Source: CAZSIA01 sp045126355
GTDB taxonomy: Bacteria > Bacillota_I > Bacilli_A > Acholeplasmatales > Anaeroplasmataceae
Length of the DNA: 21,393 nucleotides
Direction: 5' to 3'
Assembly: GCA_045126355.1 (NCBI GenBank)
Contig: JBGVOE010000133.1
Location: 1-21,393 of the forward strand
Positions 1-7,741 of this stretch are shown piece by piece. The notes beneath the pieces are model-generated. The model made no database searches, was not told the origin of the DNA, and saw nothing but the letters and a program-made list of their open reading frames with translations. Position 1 is the stretch's first letter; the number at the start of each line of letters is the position of its first letter. A program made the position numbers and the translations under genes.

Positions 1-55
1 ATATTAAACCTCCAAATATACCAAGTGTAAAAATAATAAATAAACTTAAAAACAT
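1..55 (-). CDS. Putative fluoride exporter (Fluc/CrcB-like), N-terminal 18 residues only
   Basis: The window cuts this gene; only MFLSLFIIFTLGIFGGLI is visible. The start ATG (53-55) follows a good ribosome site (GAGGTGATT, about 61-70). The residues are uniformly hydrophobic and end in GIFGGLI, which resembles the first transmembrane helix of small Fluc/CrcB fluoride channels (a GG..GA..R pattern). The stronger argument is context: a fluoride riboswitch lies directly upstream, and these mostly control crcB or a CLC-F antiporter. The family would act in the cytoplasmic membrane to expel fluoride. A CLC-F or another transporter cannot be excluded from 18 residues. Confidence 0.6.
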   Translation of the reverse strand, partial: MFLSLFIIFTLGIFGGLI

Positions 56-78
56 ATTTTCAATCACCTCAAAATAAA

Positions 79-165
79 TAAAAAAACGCCAACACGAAAA
101 AACGTGTAGACGTCATCAGCTAAAATAGCGGTTTTGCAAAAAGCAAGGGAGAACATCATTCCCAC
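79..165 (-). promoter_or_regulatory. Fluoride riboswitch (crcB motif) with terminator platform
   Basis: Read on the minus strand, the RNA starts GGGAAUGAUGUUCUCCC (147-163), continues through a small UUGC-loop-GCAA hairpin to AACCGCU...AGCUGAUGACGUCUAC (106-119 and upstream). This matches the known fluoride aptamer in order and sequence: a short P1 (GGGA/UCCC), the AUGAUGUUC loop, then CUGAUG-N-C-N-CUAC. The CUAC end is shared with the ascending arm of an intrinsic terminator (87-112), so fluoride binding should sequester it and allow read-through into the gene at 55. This is a transcriptional ON switch by family knowledge. Confidence 0.93.
81..112 (-). terminator. Intrinsic terminator, fluoride riboswitch expression platform
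   Basis: On the minus strand CGUCUACACG (103-112), loop UUUUUU, CGUGUUGGCG (87-96), then a U-run (81-86). Nine of ten positions pair, with one U-U mismatch and one G-U. The 5' arm overlaps the conserved CUAC of the aptamer, as expected for a mutually exclusive switch. Confidence 0.9.
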
Positions 166-169
166 AATT

Positions 170-198
170 ATTATATAAAATAGTAACTAATCTTTCAA
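170..198 (-). promoter_or_regulatory. Promoter of the fluoride-responsive transcript
   Basis: Minus strand TTGAAA (193-198), 17-bp spacer, TATAAT (170-175). The predicted start falls near 163-165, exactly at the first base of the riboswitch, which supports both assignments. Confidence 0.88.
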
Positions 199-246
199 TA
201 ACAATCTGTGAGATAACTTCTAATTTAACTGTCATTATTCACTAAA

Positions 247-285
247 TATATTATAGCATTTTATAATGAAATTTGCTATAATATA
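247..285. promoter_or_regulatory. Divergent extended -10 promoters forming a 12-bp dyad
   Basis: The arms at 247-258 and 274-285 are perfect inverted repeats separated by 15 nt. Each arm contains TGCTATAAT, an extended -10 element. The right arm (277-282) points to the plus strand and the YhcG gene; the left arm points to the minus strand and the riboswitch gene. No good -35 hexamer accompanies either. The dyad could be a shared operator, or simply two back-to-back promoters. Confidence 0.6.
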
Positions 286-308
286 GGTAAAGATAGGAGT
301 TGGTAATT

Positions 309-359
309 ATGCAATTACCATATATCCAACTTAATAACATTACATCCCGTAAGGCATAA
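309..359 (+). CDS. Candidate 16-codon leader peptide before the YhcG gene
   Basis: ATG at 309 is preceded by AGGAG (295-299) at a 9-nt spacing, after a -10 at 277-282. It encodes MQLPYIQLNNITSRKA and stops at TAA 357-359, inside the loop of the following terminator. The start codon lies in the 4-nt loop of a perfect 7-bp hairpin (302-308 with 313-319). Translation through the last codons would disrupt the terminator stem, the arrangement of an attenuator. I cannot show that it is translated; the RNA may instead act as a structure. Confidence 0.4.
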   Translation: MQLPYIQLNNITSRKA

Positions 360-382
360 AGCTTTACGGGATTTTTATTTTT
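344..382 (+). terminator. Intrinsic terminator in the YhcG leader
   Basis: ATCCCGTAA (344-352) pairs with TTACGGGAT (364-372), all nine positions, followed by a T-rich run to 382. It lies between the promoter at 277-282 and the nuclease start at 405, so it would terminate or attenuate transcription into that gene. Confidence 0.85.
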
Positions 383-404
383 GAGAAAAGGAAAGGTTAA
401 TGCT

Positions 405-1376
405 ATGATAAAAGAAAAAGAAATTATAATTATTGAGAAAGATTACTTAAAAGACTTACAAAAAATTAAAGATACTATTAAGCATAGCCAAAATAAAGCA
501 ATGGTTATTGTAAATAAAACTATGGTTATCGCTTATTATGAAATAGGTACTATAATTAATCAAAGAAAAACTTGGGGAAATAAATATTTACACAAACTTG
601 CAATTGATTTAAAAAATTATAATGGTATGTCATTAGCAAACTTAAAGAGAATGTCATTAATTGCTAAAACATTTACACCTGATGAAATTAGCTCACAACC
701 TGTGAGCCAAATTCCTTGGGCAACATTATTAACACTTATCCACAAAACATCTACACACGAGGAATTATTATGGTATGCTAACTATACTTTGCAAAATAAT
801 TATTCTAGAACAGAAATAGAAAGAGAAATTAAACACGGTACATACTTATTATGCAAACAATCATCTGAAACCAAATTATCACAAATCAATCTACCTATAG
901 ATAATATGTTCAAAGATACATATATTATTGATTATCCTGGAATTAGTCAAGTTAATAATGAGAAGGAATTAAAAGATAAACTATTAGACAATATAATTAT
1001 GTTTCTAAAAGATTTAGGTAAAGGATTTGCTTTAGTAGGAAAAGAATATGAATTAATTATAGAAAACTCTATTAGAAAAATCGATTTGCTATTCTATAAT
1101 TATCAAATCCATGCTTTTGTGGTAATAGAAGTAAAATTCACAAAATTTGAACCAGAAAATATTGGTCAATTAATATTTTATGTCAATGCCGTTAACAACT
1201 ATTTAAAAGATTCTATCGACAATCCTACTATAGGATTACTTTTATGTCGCGAGGCTGATAATGTCACCTGCAAATTATCACTCGAAGGTCTCACTCTCCC
1301 ACTTGCAATATCCAAATATAAATTCATTGAAGAACTACCTGAATACTTAGAAAAGAAATTAAAAAATATAAAATAA
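405..1376 (+). CDS. YhcG/DUF1016-family PDDEXK nuclease
   Basis: A 323-residue protein if it starts at ATG 405, which follows GGAAAGG (390-396) at a proper distance; a TTG at 381 in the same frame has no ribosome site. The N-terminal half (about 10-145) matches the DUF1016 N-terminal domain: AYYEIGTIINQ, LANLKRMSLIAKTF, IPWATLL and a WYANYTLQNNYSRTEIEREI segment. The C-terminal half (about 170-315) has the nuclease-fold pattern: D227 in KIDLLFYN, then E242-V-K244 and Q255. The family is a nuclease type found near restriction systems and in accessory DNA; its cellular role is poorly defined. No partner restriction genes are visible. The gene stands alone, behind a terminator-containing leader, and looks like an acquired accessory gene. 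Confidence 0.87.
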   Translation: MIKEKEIIIIEKDYLKDLQKIKDTIKHSQNKAMVIVNKTMVIAYYEIGTIINQRKTWGNKYLHKLAIDLKNYNGMSLANLKRMSLIAKTFTPDEISSQPVSQIPWATLLTLIHKTSTHEELLWYANYTLQNNYSRTEIEREIKHGTYLLCKQSSETKLSQINLPIDNMFKDTYIIDYPGISQVNNEKELKDKLLDNIIMFLKDLGKGFALVGKEYELIIENSIRKIDLLFYNYQIHAFVVIEVKFTKFEPENIGQLIFYVNAVNNYLKDSIDNPTIGLLLCREADNVTCKLSLEGLTLPLAISKYKFIEELPEYLEKKLKNIK

Positions 1377-1407
1377 AAAGTAATACCACAATATTGTAAT
1401 ATTACTT
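1368..1407 (-). terminator. Terminator of the debranching enzyme-rlmCD operon
   Basis: Minus strand AAGTAATA...TATTACTT hairpin (1378-1407; inner ACAATATTGT) followed by a T-rich tract (1368-1379). It lies between the convergent YhcG and rRNA methyltransferase genes. The GC content is low, so efficiency is uncertain. Confidence 0.6.
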
Positions 1408-1418
1408 ATATTTGACAT

Positions 1419-2564
1419 CTATTTTTCGACTTTTGATAAGAGACAAACCGTCTCTACATGTTCAGTTTTTGAGAACATGTCCACGCATTTTGCATTTTTA
1501 ATTTCATAACCAAAATCTTTAAATATCTTTAAATCTCTAATTAATGTTTCTGGTCCACAAGATACATAAACAACTCTTTTTACTCCCATTTTAGCTATTG
1601 CGCTTATGAAGTTATAAGTTGTTCCTGTTCTAGGAGGATCTAAGATAACACAATCAACTTTAATTTTATTTAATGCTAATTCATTTATAAATTTAGTTGA
1701 ATCTTCACAATAGAAATTAACATTACTTATATTATTAAATTTGGCATTAAATTTAGCATCATTAACTGCGTCTGGATTATTTTCAACACATATAACCTTT
1801 CCACATGTCTTACTAGCTACCATACCAATAGTTCCAATACCAGAGTAGGCATCAATAACTGTATTTCCAACTCTAAGGTTAGCAAATTCCATTGCGATTG
1901 AATATAGTTTTTCAGTTTGAACTGGATTTATTTGAAAGAAAGATCGTGCTGATAATTTAAATTTAAGACCACATAATTCATCAACAATAAATCCTTTTCC
2001 ATATAATACTCGCTCTTTTGTACCTAAGACAATCGATGTATCTCTAGATTGAATATTTTGAATAATTGTTGTTACTTTTGGTTCTAATTTTAATAAATCT
2101 TTTACAAAATTAGCTCTTCCTGGAAACATCTCAGAATTAGTTACAATAACAACCATAATTTGATTTGTTTTAATCGCATGTCTTACTAAAACATGTTTAA
2201 CAAAACCACCATTAACAAAAGGTGTAATTTTATTTTTACTTAAAGCGATATTAACACTTTTTAAAACTCTATTAATTTCTTCACTTTGAATTAGGCAGTC
2301 ATTAACAGGAACAATTTTACGAGAATGTTCTTCATAAATCCCACTAACAACTTTTTTAGTTTTACTAAGTTTAAAAGCCATCATAACTTTATTACGATAA
2401 TAGTAAGGATTGTCGGCTTTAACTACCTCGACAAACTTTTTATAACCAATTGAAGAAAATAATTTATTTACATATTCTTCTTTTTCTTTTATTTCTTCTT
2501 CATATGATAGATTTAGTTTACTACATCCACCACATAAATTAAAATGAGGACACTTTAATTCCAT
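1419..2564 (-). CDS. rlmCD: 23S rRNA (uracil-C5)-methyltransferase, RlmCD/RumA family, without TRAM domain
   Basis: A 381-residue SAM-dependent RNA m5U methyltransferase. The four iron-sulfur cysteines are visible: C5, C11 and C14 in CPHFNLCGGC, and C90 in VNDC. The catalytic domain has DAYSGIGTIGM (238-248, SAM binding), DPPRTG (309-314), the nucleophile C336 in YVSCGPET and E371 in HVETV. FFQINPVQ (209-216) is the conserved substrate-loop motif. The usual N-terminal TRAM domain of RumA/RlmCD proteins (about 450 aa) is absent; the protein begins at the cluster, as E. coli RlmC does. The start is only 10 nt after the debranching enzyme stop, so it is probably the second gene of that operon. 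The exact uridine target cannot be read from sequence. Confidence 0.9.
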   Translation of the reverse strand: MELKCPHFNLCGGCSKLNLSYEEEIKEKEEYVNKLFSSIGYKKFVEVVKADNPYYYRNKVMMAFKLSKTKKVVSGIYEEHSRKIVPVNDCLIQSEEINRVLKSVNIALSKNKITPFVNGGFVKHVLVRHAIKTNQIMVVIVTNSEMFPGRANFVKDLLKLEPKVTTIIQNIQSRDTSIVLGTKERVLYGKGFIVDELCGLKFKLSARSFFQINPVQTEKLYSIAMEFANLRVGNTVIDAYSGIGTIGMVASKTCGKVICVENNPDAVNDAKFNAKFNNISNVNFYCEDSTKFINELALNKIKVDCVILDPPRTGTTYNFISAIAKMGVKRVVYVSCGPETLIRDLKIFKDFGYEIKNAKCVDMFSKTEHVETVCLLSKVEK

Positions 2565-2574
2565 TATATAAAAC

Positions 2575-4536
2575 CTACTTTTCCATTAATACATTCTCAA
2601 AATATGCACGTAGTAATTCACCAACACTCCATGCTTGATTGTAACATCCTCTAGTTCTACTAGCTACATCTCCATCAAAGATTTCTGCAATACCATTTAG
2701 ACATCCTTCATTTAAATGTTCTCTAAACACATGAACTAAATCGTTAATCTTATTAGTAACTTCTTCACTATCACCATGAATATAGCGGTACGCATCCAAA
2801 TAACCACCGATTAAAAATCCCCATGTAGTTCCCATATGGTATGCCATATCACGATCAAATAGTTTTCCTTCATAACGTGGTTTAAAACGAGGATCATTAG
2901 GTGATAGACTTCTTAAACCATACTTGTTATAAAGTTCTTTTTCAATAACATTAAATACACTAAAAGCTTTTTCTTTAGCTAAAATCTTAAATGGTAATGA
3001 TAATACCCAAACTTGGTTAGGACGAACAGATTTGTCATATGGGTCAACAGTATCATATAAGCATCCTGTTTCTTCACAATAAAATTTTTCATTAAATGAT
3101 TTATAAACTTTACCAGCCAAATCATTATAGTAATTATAATCATCACCAAATTTTTCAGCTAAAATACTCATAATCATTAAAGAATTATACCATAATGCAT
3201 TTATTTCACATGGTTTACCATGACGTGGTGTAACAACAATATCATTTACTCTAACATCCATCCAAGTAACTTGGTCTAAATCACTTCCAGCATGAACTAG
3301 ATAATCATCATCCATTCCAATTGAAAATAAGGTAGATGTAGAATAAGCTTTAATAATATTTTTTAAAACAGGATAGATTTCTTTTTCAATAAATTCATAA
3401 TCACCTGTATAATTAACATATTTATAAACAGCGTAGAAATACCACAGTGGTCCATCTACTGTATTATAAATTGGTTCTGCTCCATCATCAGGGAACATAT
3501 TAGGAATAAGTCCATCTTTTTCATATAAAGCAAAAGATTTTAAGATTTCTTTAGCTTCTTTAAATCTTCTCGTAACTAAAGTTAGACCAGTAAAAGCAAG
3601 CATTGTATCTCTTCCCCAATCAGTAAACCAAGGAAGACCCGCTAAAATTGTTTTTAAATTAGTTGAAGCTCTATCACAAATAAATGTATCAGCACTAACA
3701 ACTAAATCCATTGCAAGGCTGTCTTTAAGTTTAGATTGGCGAATAAGACGCTCAATACGTGCTTCATAATCAATAATAATACCAAAAGCATCTGTTTTAG
3801 GAAGACGGTCAATCGTACAAATACAACCGATTAATTTAACTTCATTAGCTTTTAAATCAACACGGATTTTAGCTGGTTTATAGTGATGGTCAATTGCTTC
3901 ATCACCTGTTGAAATATCATATGTATTATATAAGCCATCTGTATATTTTTCATCATTAGGAAGAAGTGTTCCAGTTGAATATGAAAACTTAATTTTAACA
4001 TCAGGATTTTTATCTGGTACAAGTGATAAAATATTATTTTTAACACTTTCACTAAATTTTAAATCATCAATACTACTAGCCGCACCATGTTCTCTATAGT
4101 TAAATAATGGTTCTAAATATAGTGTAGCGTCAACTCTACTTAAAATTTCATAAGTAATAGCTACAGTATTAGAATTATACATTGGTGAAATACGTTTTTT
4201 AATTGAAATACCTTCAACATTATAACTATAAGTTGGAATATAATGATAATCAAACTCAGTTAAATACTTATTTCCCTCTTTTAAAGAAGAAACATACTTT
4301 TGTGCTTCTAAGTCATACATATTATTTCCAATTTGAAGTCTTTCATTAATTCTAGCTAAAAGTAGCATTCTTAAAACAGGTGGTTTTAAACATGCCACTA
4401 AGTATCCATAATGTTTACGATGACTACTGTTTATAATAGAATGACTACTATATCCACCTAAACCATTAGGCATACAAAAACAGCGTCCATCTCCTTCTTC
4501 AAATTGTCCAAGAATATCTCTGTCAAAATAATACAT
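2575..4536 (-). CDS. Glycogen debranching enzyme, GH133 amylo-alpha-1,6-glucosidase
   Basis: A 653-residue protein with the bacterial/archaeal GDE layout: an N-terminal GDE_N domain (about 15-250, beginning MPNGLGGYSS) and a C-terminal (alpha/alpha)6 GDE_C domain (about 275-645). Diagnostic C-terminal segments are GLPWFTDWGRDTM, NTVDGPLWYF, PCEINALWYNSL, QVWVLSLPF and MGTTWGFLIGG. The family removes alpha-1,6 glucosyl stubs from limit dextrins or glycogen in the cytoplasm. There is no signal peptide. ATG 4534-4536 follows GGAGTGAT. Together with the GH13 enzyme at 19178 it fits intracellular breakdown of branched alpha-glucans. It is the first gene of a pair with the rRNA methyltransferase; I see no convincing promoter in the 70 bp upstream. 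Confidence 0.92.
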   Translation of the reverse strand: MYYFDRDILGQFEEGDGRCFCMPNGLGGYSSHSIINSSHRKHYGYLVACLKPPVLRMLLLARINERLQIGNNMYDLEAQKYVSSLKEGNKYLTEFDYHYIPTYSYNVEGISIKKRISPMYNSNTVAITYEILSRVDATLYLEPLFNYREHGAASSIDDLKFSESVKNNILSLVPDKNPDVKIKFSYSTGTLLPNDEKYTDGLYNTYDISTGDEAIDHHYKPAKIRVDLKANEVKLIGCICTIDRLPKTDAFGIIIDYEARIERLIRQSKLKDSLAMDLVVSADTFICDRASTNLKTILAGLPWFTDWGRDTMLAFTGLTLVTRRFKEAKEILKSFALYEKDGLIPNMFPDDGAEPIYNTVDGPLWYFYAVYKYVNYTGDYEFIEKEIYPVLKNIIKAYSTSTLFSIGMDDDYLVHAGSDLDQVTWMDVRVNDIVVTPRHGKPCEINALWYNSLMIMSILAEKFGDDYNYYNDLAGKVYKSFNEKFYCEETGCLYDTVDPYDKSVRPNQVWVLSLPFKILAKEKAFSVFNVIEKELYNKYGLRSLSPNDPRFKPRYEGKLFDRDMAYHMGTTWGFLIGGYLDAYRYIHGDSEEVTNKINDLVHVFREHLNEGCLNGIAEIFDGDVASRTRGCYNQAWSVGELLRAYFENVLMEK

Positions 4537-4608
4537 AAAATATCACTCCAATCTAACCTCATAATGCTCTATTTTAATTTTAACATAAATATTTAAAATT
4601 AGTTAAAT

Positions 4609-4641
4609 AAAAAAGCATGATTTTGAAAAAACAATCATGCC
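4609..4641 (-). terminator. Terminator of the MFS-GH2 operon
   Basis: Minus strand GCATGATT (4633-4640), 10-nt loop, AATCATGC (4615-4622), then a T-run (4609-4614). It starts just after the GH2 stop at 4649 and separates that operon from the debranching enzyme gene. Confidence 0.88.
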
Positions 4642-4648
4642 TTTTATT

Positions 4649-6346
4649 TTAAAATTTAACTTTTTTCATCAATTCTTTAATAATTTCTTCATCGACTTTA
4701 ACAATTTGTCTATCATAAGTAACTAAACCATTTGTTTCATCTTCTACATCACTTACTTGTGTTAAAATAGCGCCCGCTAATCCTTGTGGAATTAACGCAA
4801 TAACATCTCTTTCATAAAGCGTAACAATAGCCTTAGTTAAAGATTCCTTAGTGTCAAATAATTTATAACCATAGTTTTGTTCTGTATTAAATACATGGTC
4901 TTTAATTTTTAAACTATATCCACCAAATTCACTTAATACAATTGGTCTATCGCTATGTTTAGGTAATTTAACTTTCTTAAAGTAAACATGTAAGCTATCG
5001 ACATCACTCTTCTTTTGCCAAAACCATCCACTAGTTGAATCAAATACTCTAGTAGTATCTTTATCTTTAAAGAATTCATACATTTCATCTGATGAAAATT
5101 GTCCCCAACCTTCATTAAAAATAGTGTAATAAACAACACTTGGATGTTTATATAAAAGATTAATTAATTTAGTTCCACTATCTAAGAAATGACTTCTTCT
5201 TACACTTGATACACTACGATTTTTATCATTTATTTTCTTAAATCCAATTGTTGGAAGTGCAGTATCTTTTATAAATGAATACTTACCTGAATTAGGAAAA
5301 TCTTGCATCACAAGCATTCCTAATTTATCAGCTAAATAATAAAACATTTGTGGTTCAACTTTAATATGTTTACGAAGTGTATTAAACCCTAATTCTTTCA
5401 TCTTTAAAATATCGTATAGATATGCTTCATATGATGCAGGGGTGTAAATTCCATCACTGAAATAACCTTGATCAAGTAGACCATTTAAGAAAATAGGTTT
5501 ATCATTTAAATAGAATTTTTTATCTACAATCTTAAATTCTCTAAACGCGAAATATGTTTTAACTAAGTCATTTTTATTTTTAACAACAACATCATATAAA
5601 TTAGGATTTTCTAAATCCCATAAATGAATTTCATCTAGCTTAACTTCAAACTCTTTTCCAACTTTACCACTATATAAAAGTTTATCATCAAAAGAAATTT
5701 CTATATCAAATTCATTTGCCTTACTAATTATCCTACCAAATAAAGAACCGTCATTTTTAGGATAGAAAATAACATTTTTAATAGCGAAGGTACTATATGA
5801 TTCCATCCAAACAGTTTGCCAGATACCACTAGTTTTTGTATACCACATTCCACCACGTTTTTTACCAGCTTTACCGACTCCATAATTTAAGTTAGGATCA
5901 TTTTCAACAACTAAAACTAACTCATTAACACCTTCATGAATAAACTGTGTAGCATTTAGGCTAAATGGTAAATATCCACCAACATGATGCATTGCGTAAT
6001 TTCCATTAATATAAATATCACAAATTTGATTAACCGCACCAAAGTTAATCATAACTATATCTTTAATAAATTCTTTAGATAGTTCAATCTTTTTATAGTA
6101 ACACAAAAATTCATTTTTCTTTAATTCTCCTCTAACACCACTTAGGATAGATTCAAGTGGATAAGGAACAACAATTTTACCTGTAAAAGCACTTGGAATT
6201 TGGTTACTAGTAGTGATCTCATAATCCCAAATACCATTTAAATTAAGAAATGAATCACGAACTAAATAAGGTCTAGGATACTCTGGTAGGGGTAATGTAT
6301 CATTAAGACTTTTAGCCCATGGCGTCATCATATTATAATTAAGCAT
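4649..6346 (-). CDS. Glycoside hydrolase family 2 (beta-galactosidase/beta-glucuronidase-like)
   Basis: About 565 residues from ATG 6346. A GTG at 6355 is in frame, but only ATG 6346 is well spaced from AAGGGTGAT. Domains in order: a jelly-roll sugar-binding domain (NLNGIWDY, VVPYPLES, INFGAVNQICDIYINGN, HVGGYLPF), an immunoglobulin-like middle (about 185-275) and a TIM barrel. The acid/base is E412 in TIFNEGWGQF and the nucleophile E473 in VLSEFGGY. There is no signal peptide, so it acts on imported sugar in the cytoplasm. It is shorter than classical LacZ and lacks the C-terminal beta domains. The start lies inside the MFS gene (8-bp overlap), so the two are translationally coupled and the MFS carrier probably supplies the substrate. 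Sugar specificity cannot be read reliably. Confidence 0.9.
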   Translation of the reverse strand: MLNYNMMTPWAKSLNDTLPLPEYPRPYLVRDSFLNLNGIWDYEITTSNQIPSAFTGKIVVPYPLESILSGVRGELKKNEFLCYYKKIELSKEFIKDIVMINFGAVNQICDIYINGNYAMHHVGGYLPFSLNATQFIHEGVNELVLVVENDPNLNYGVGKAGKKRGGMWYTKTSGIWQTVWMESYSTFAIKNVIFYPKNDGSLFGRIISKANEFDIEISFDDKLLYSGKVGKEFEVKLDEIHLWDLENPNLYDVVVKNKNDLVKTYFAFREFKIVDKKFYLNDKPIFLNGLLDQGYFSDGIYTPASYEAYLYDILKMKELGFNTLRKHIKVEPQMFYYLADKLGMLVMQDFPNSGKYSFIKDTALPTIGFKKINDKNRSVSSVRRSHFLDSGTKLINLLYKHPSVVYYTIFNEGWGQFSSDEMYEFFKDKDTTRVFDSTSGWFWQKKSDVDSLHVYFKKVKLPKHSDRPIVLSEFGGYSLKIKDHVFNTEQNYGYKLFDTKESLTKAIVTLYERDVIALIPQGLAGAILTQVSDVEDETNGLVTYDRQIVKVDEEIIKELMKKVKF

Positions 6347-7628
6347 TTGAATCACCCTTCTTTTTTAATGATACTAAATAAATTACTCCAAATGTTAATA
6401 ATCCAATAACACATCCAGCAATAAAGATTAATGATGAAGGAGTATATGCATCACCTGCTACACCTAAGAAACCTTCACTTGTATTCCCTGATAAAATAGA
6501 ACCAATCCATGGTCCAACTAACATTGGAATTAAAACTGATACAAAGATTCTAATTCCTTGGAATAATCCAACCTTATCCTCTGGAGTGTAATCACGAATT
6601 GAAGCGTTGAAACAAGCTCCTAATGATAAATAACCCATCATCATAAATAAAGTTCCAATAAATACAAATACAATATTAGTTAATAAACCTAAAAGAATTA
6701 AACCAACTAAATAAATAGAAAGTGAAATTATACTAGTTTTAATAAATCCATATTTATCAATTAATTTACCATAGAAAACTGTAAATGCCGCAGCAAGTAT
6801 AATCGCAGGCGCAAAAATTAAAACATAGTTTTCTAATTGTAATGTATTAGTAAAGTATAAAATTAAATAAGGCATAAAAACTTGAATTGAAATAGAGAAA
6901 ATACACATACCTAATAAAAAGATATATAGTAATGAATTCCTCTTAATAATACTAGGTCTAAATCCGTAGAAAATATTTTTAAAGTATGGTTCATTTTTAA
7001 CTTCAAGTTTTGGTTCTTTAATAATAAAAATACCTAAAATACCAACTAATAAAATAATAATACCAATTGTTAAGAAAATAATTGTCCATTCATAAGGAGA
7101 TCCTTCAACTAACATCTTCCCACCAAAAACAACTAAAATAGCGATTAAAGGCATCGCAGAGTTTACTCCTTCTACCTTACCACGGTTAGTTGTATCTGTT
7201 GTATCTGTCATCCAAGCATTAAATGCCGCATCGTTAGCTGTTGAACCAAAGAAAGTCATCAAACAGTCAAATCCAATTGTAAGTCCAACCCCTAATGCAA
7301 ACGCGTTAATTGTTTGACCAAAGATCTTAGATAAATTTTCAACCTTTAATAGCGCGAAAGCCATAATTGATAATCCCCATAAAATATAGCCACCACAAAT
7401 AAAGATTTTTCTTTTTCCAATCTTATCACTATAAGCACCCATAAAAAGGGTTGTTAATGTCGCAGAAATTGCTGAGGCACTAACCATTAAAGCAATATCA
7501 TTTAATGTTGCGTTAAACTCATTTTGAATAAAAACATTAAAAAGCATATTCTCAATTGTCCAAGCAACTTGGCCGCACAAACTAAATAAAACAATCGCTA
7601 GCCATGATTTTTTTCCTAATTCCTTCAT
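6339..7628 (-). CDS. MFS transporter, probable glycoside importer
   Basis: A 429-residue polytopic membrane protein with a 12-helix major-facilitator pattern. The conserved loop after helix 2 reads GAYSDKIGKRK (64-74), the MFS motif A, and a similar loop YGKLIDKYGF lies in the second half. Long hydrophobic stretches alternate with short charged loops, and the C-terminus ends in KKKGDSNA. ATG 7628 follows GAGGAG. Its 3' end overlaps the GH2 gene, which suggests import of a beta-linked disaccharide or glycoside. Two possible promoters lie upstream, one overlapped by a palindromic operator. The substrate is inferred only from the neighbour; it could belong to a GPH-like sugar:cation family. Confidence 0.85.
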   Translation of the reverse strand: MKELGKKSWLAIVLFSLCGQVAWTIENMLFNVFIQNEFNATLNDIALMVSASAISATLTTLFMGAYSDKIGKRKIFICGGYILWGLSIMAFALLKVENLSKIFGQTINAFALGVGLTIGFDCLMTFFGSTANDAAFNAWMTDTTDTTNRGKVEGVNSAMPLIAILVVFGGKMLVEGSPYEWTIIFLTIGIIILLVGILGIFIIKEPKLEVKNEPYFKNIFYGFRPSIIKRNSLLYIFLLGMCIFSISIQVFMPYLILYFTNTLQLENYVLIFAPAIILAAAFTVFYGKLIDKYGFIKTSIISLSIYLVGLILLGLLTNIVFVFIGTLFMMMGYLSLGACFNASIRDYTPEDKVGLFQGIRIFVSVLIPMLVGPWIGSILSGNTSEGFLGVAGDAYTPSSLIFIAGCVIGLLTFGVIYLVSLKKKGDSNA

Positions 7629-7657
7629 AATAAAAACTCCTCATATAATATATGAAT

Positions 7658-7663
7658 ATTATA
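7658..7663 (-). promoter_or_regulatory. Alternative extended -10 for the MFS-GH2 operon
   Basis: Minus strand TGGTATAAT is an extended -10 30 nt upstream of the MFS start. The -35 (TTTAAT, 7681-7686) is poor. It would give a transcript lacking the operator at 7715-7737, so this operon may be only partly under that operator. Confidence 0.5.
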
Positions 7664-7707
7664 CCAAATATAAACCACTTATTAAAGTTTTTTTTAGAAT
7701 TACAAAT

Positions 7708-7735
7708 ATTATACTTTTTACAAAAAAAGTGTAAA
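7708..7735 (-). promoter_or_regulatory. Operator-overlapped promoter of the MFS-GH2 operon
   Basis: Minus strand TTTACA (7730-7735), 16-bp spacer, TATAAT (7708-7713). The palindrome at 7715-7737 covers the -35 and the spacer. Confidence 0.7.
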
Positions 7736-7737
7736 AA
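7715..7737. promoter_or_regulatory. Operator copy 1, TTTTTACA-N7-TGTAAAAA
   Basis: A perfect 8-bp inverted repeat (7715-7722 and 7730-7737) with spacer AAAAAAG. The centre is at 7726, 32 bp (about three helical turns) from copy 2. It sits in the minus-strand promoter facing the MFS gene. The best candidate ligand is the HTH protein encoded at 7790. Confidence 0.75.
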
Positions 7738-7741
7738 AGGA

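Noticed and set aside
381..404. TTG at 381 as the start of the YhcG protein
   Set aside because: It lies in the U-run of the leader terminator with no ribosome site; ATG 405 follows GGAAAGG.
4933..5139. Open frame of 68 codons on the minus strand within the GH2 gene
   Set aside because: It lies in another frame of a well-supported catalytic domain, has no ribosome site and no recognisable product.
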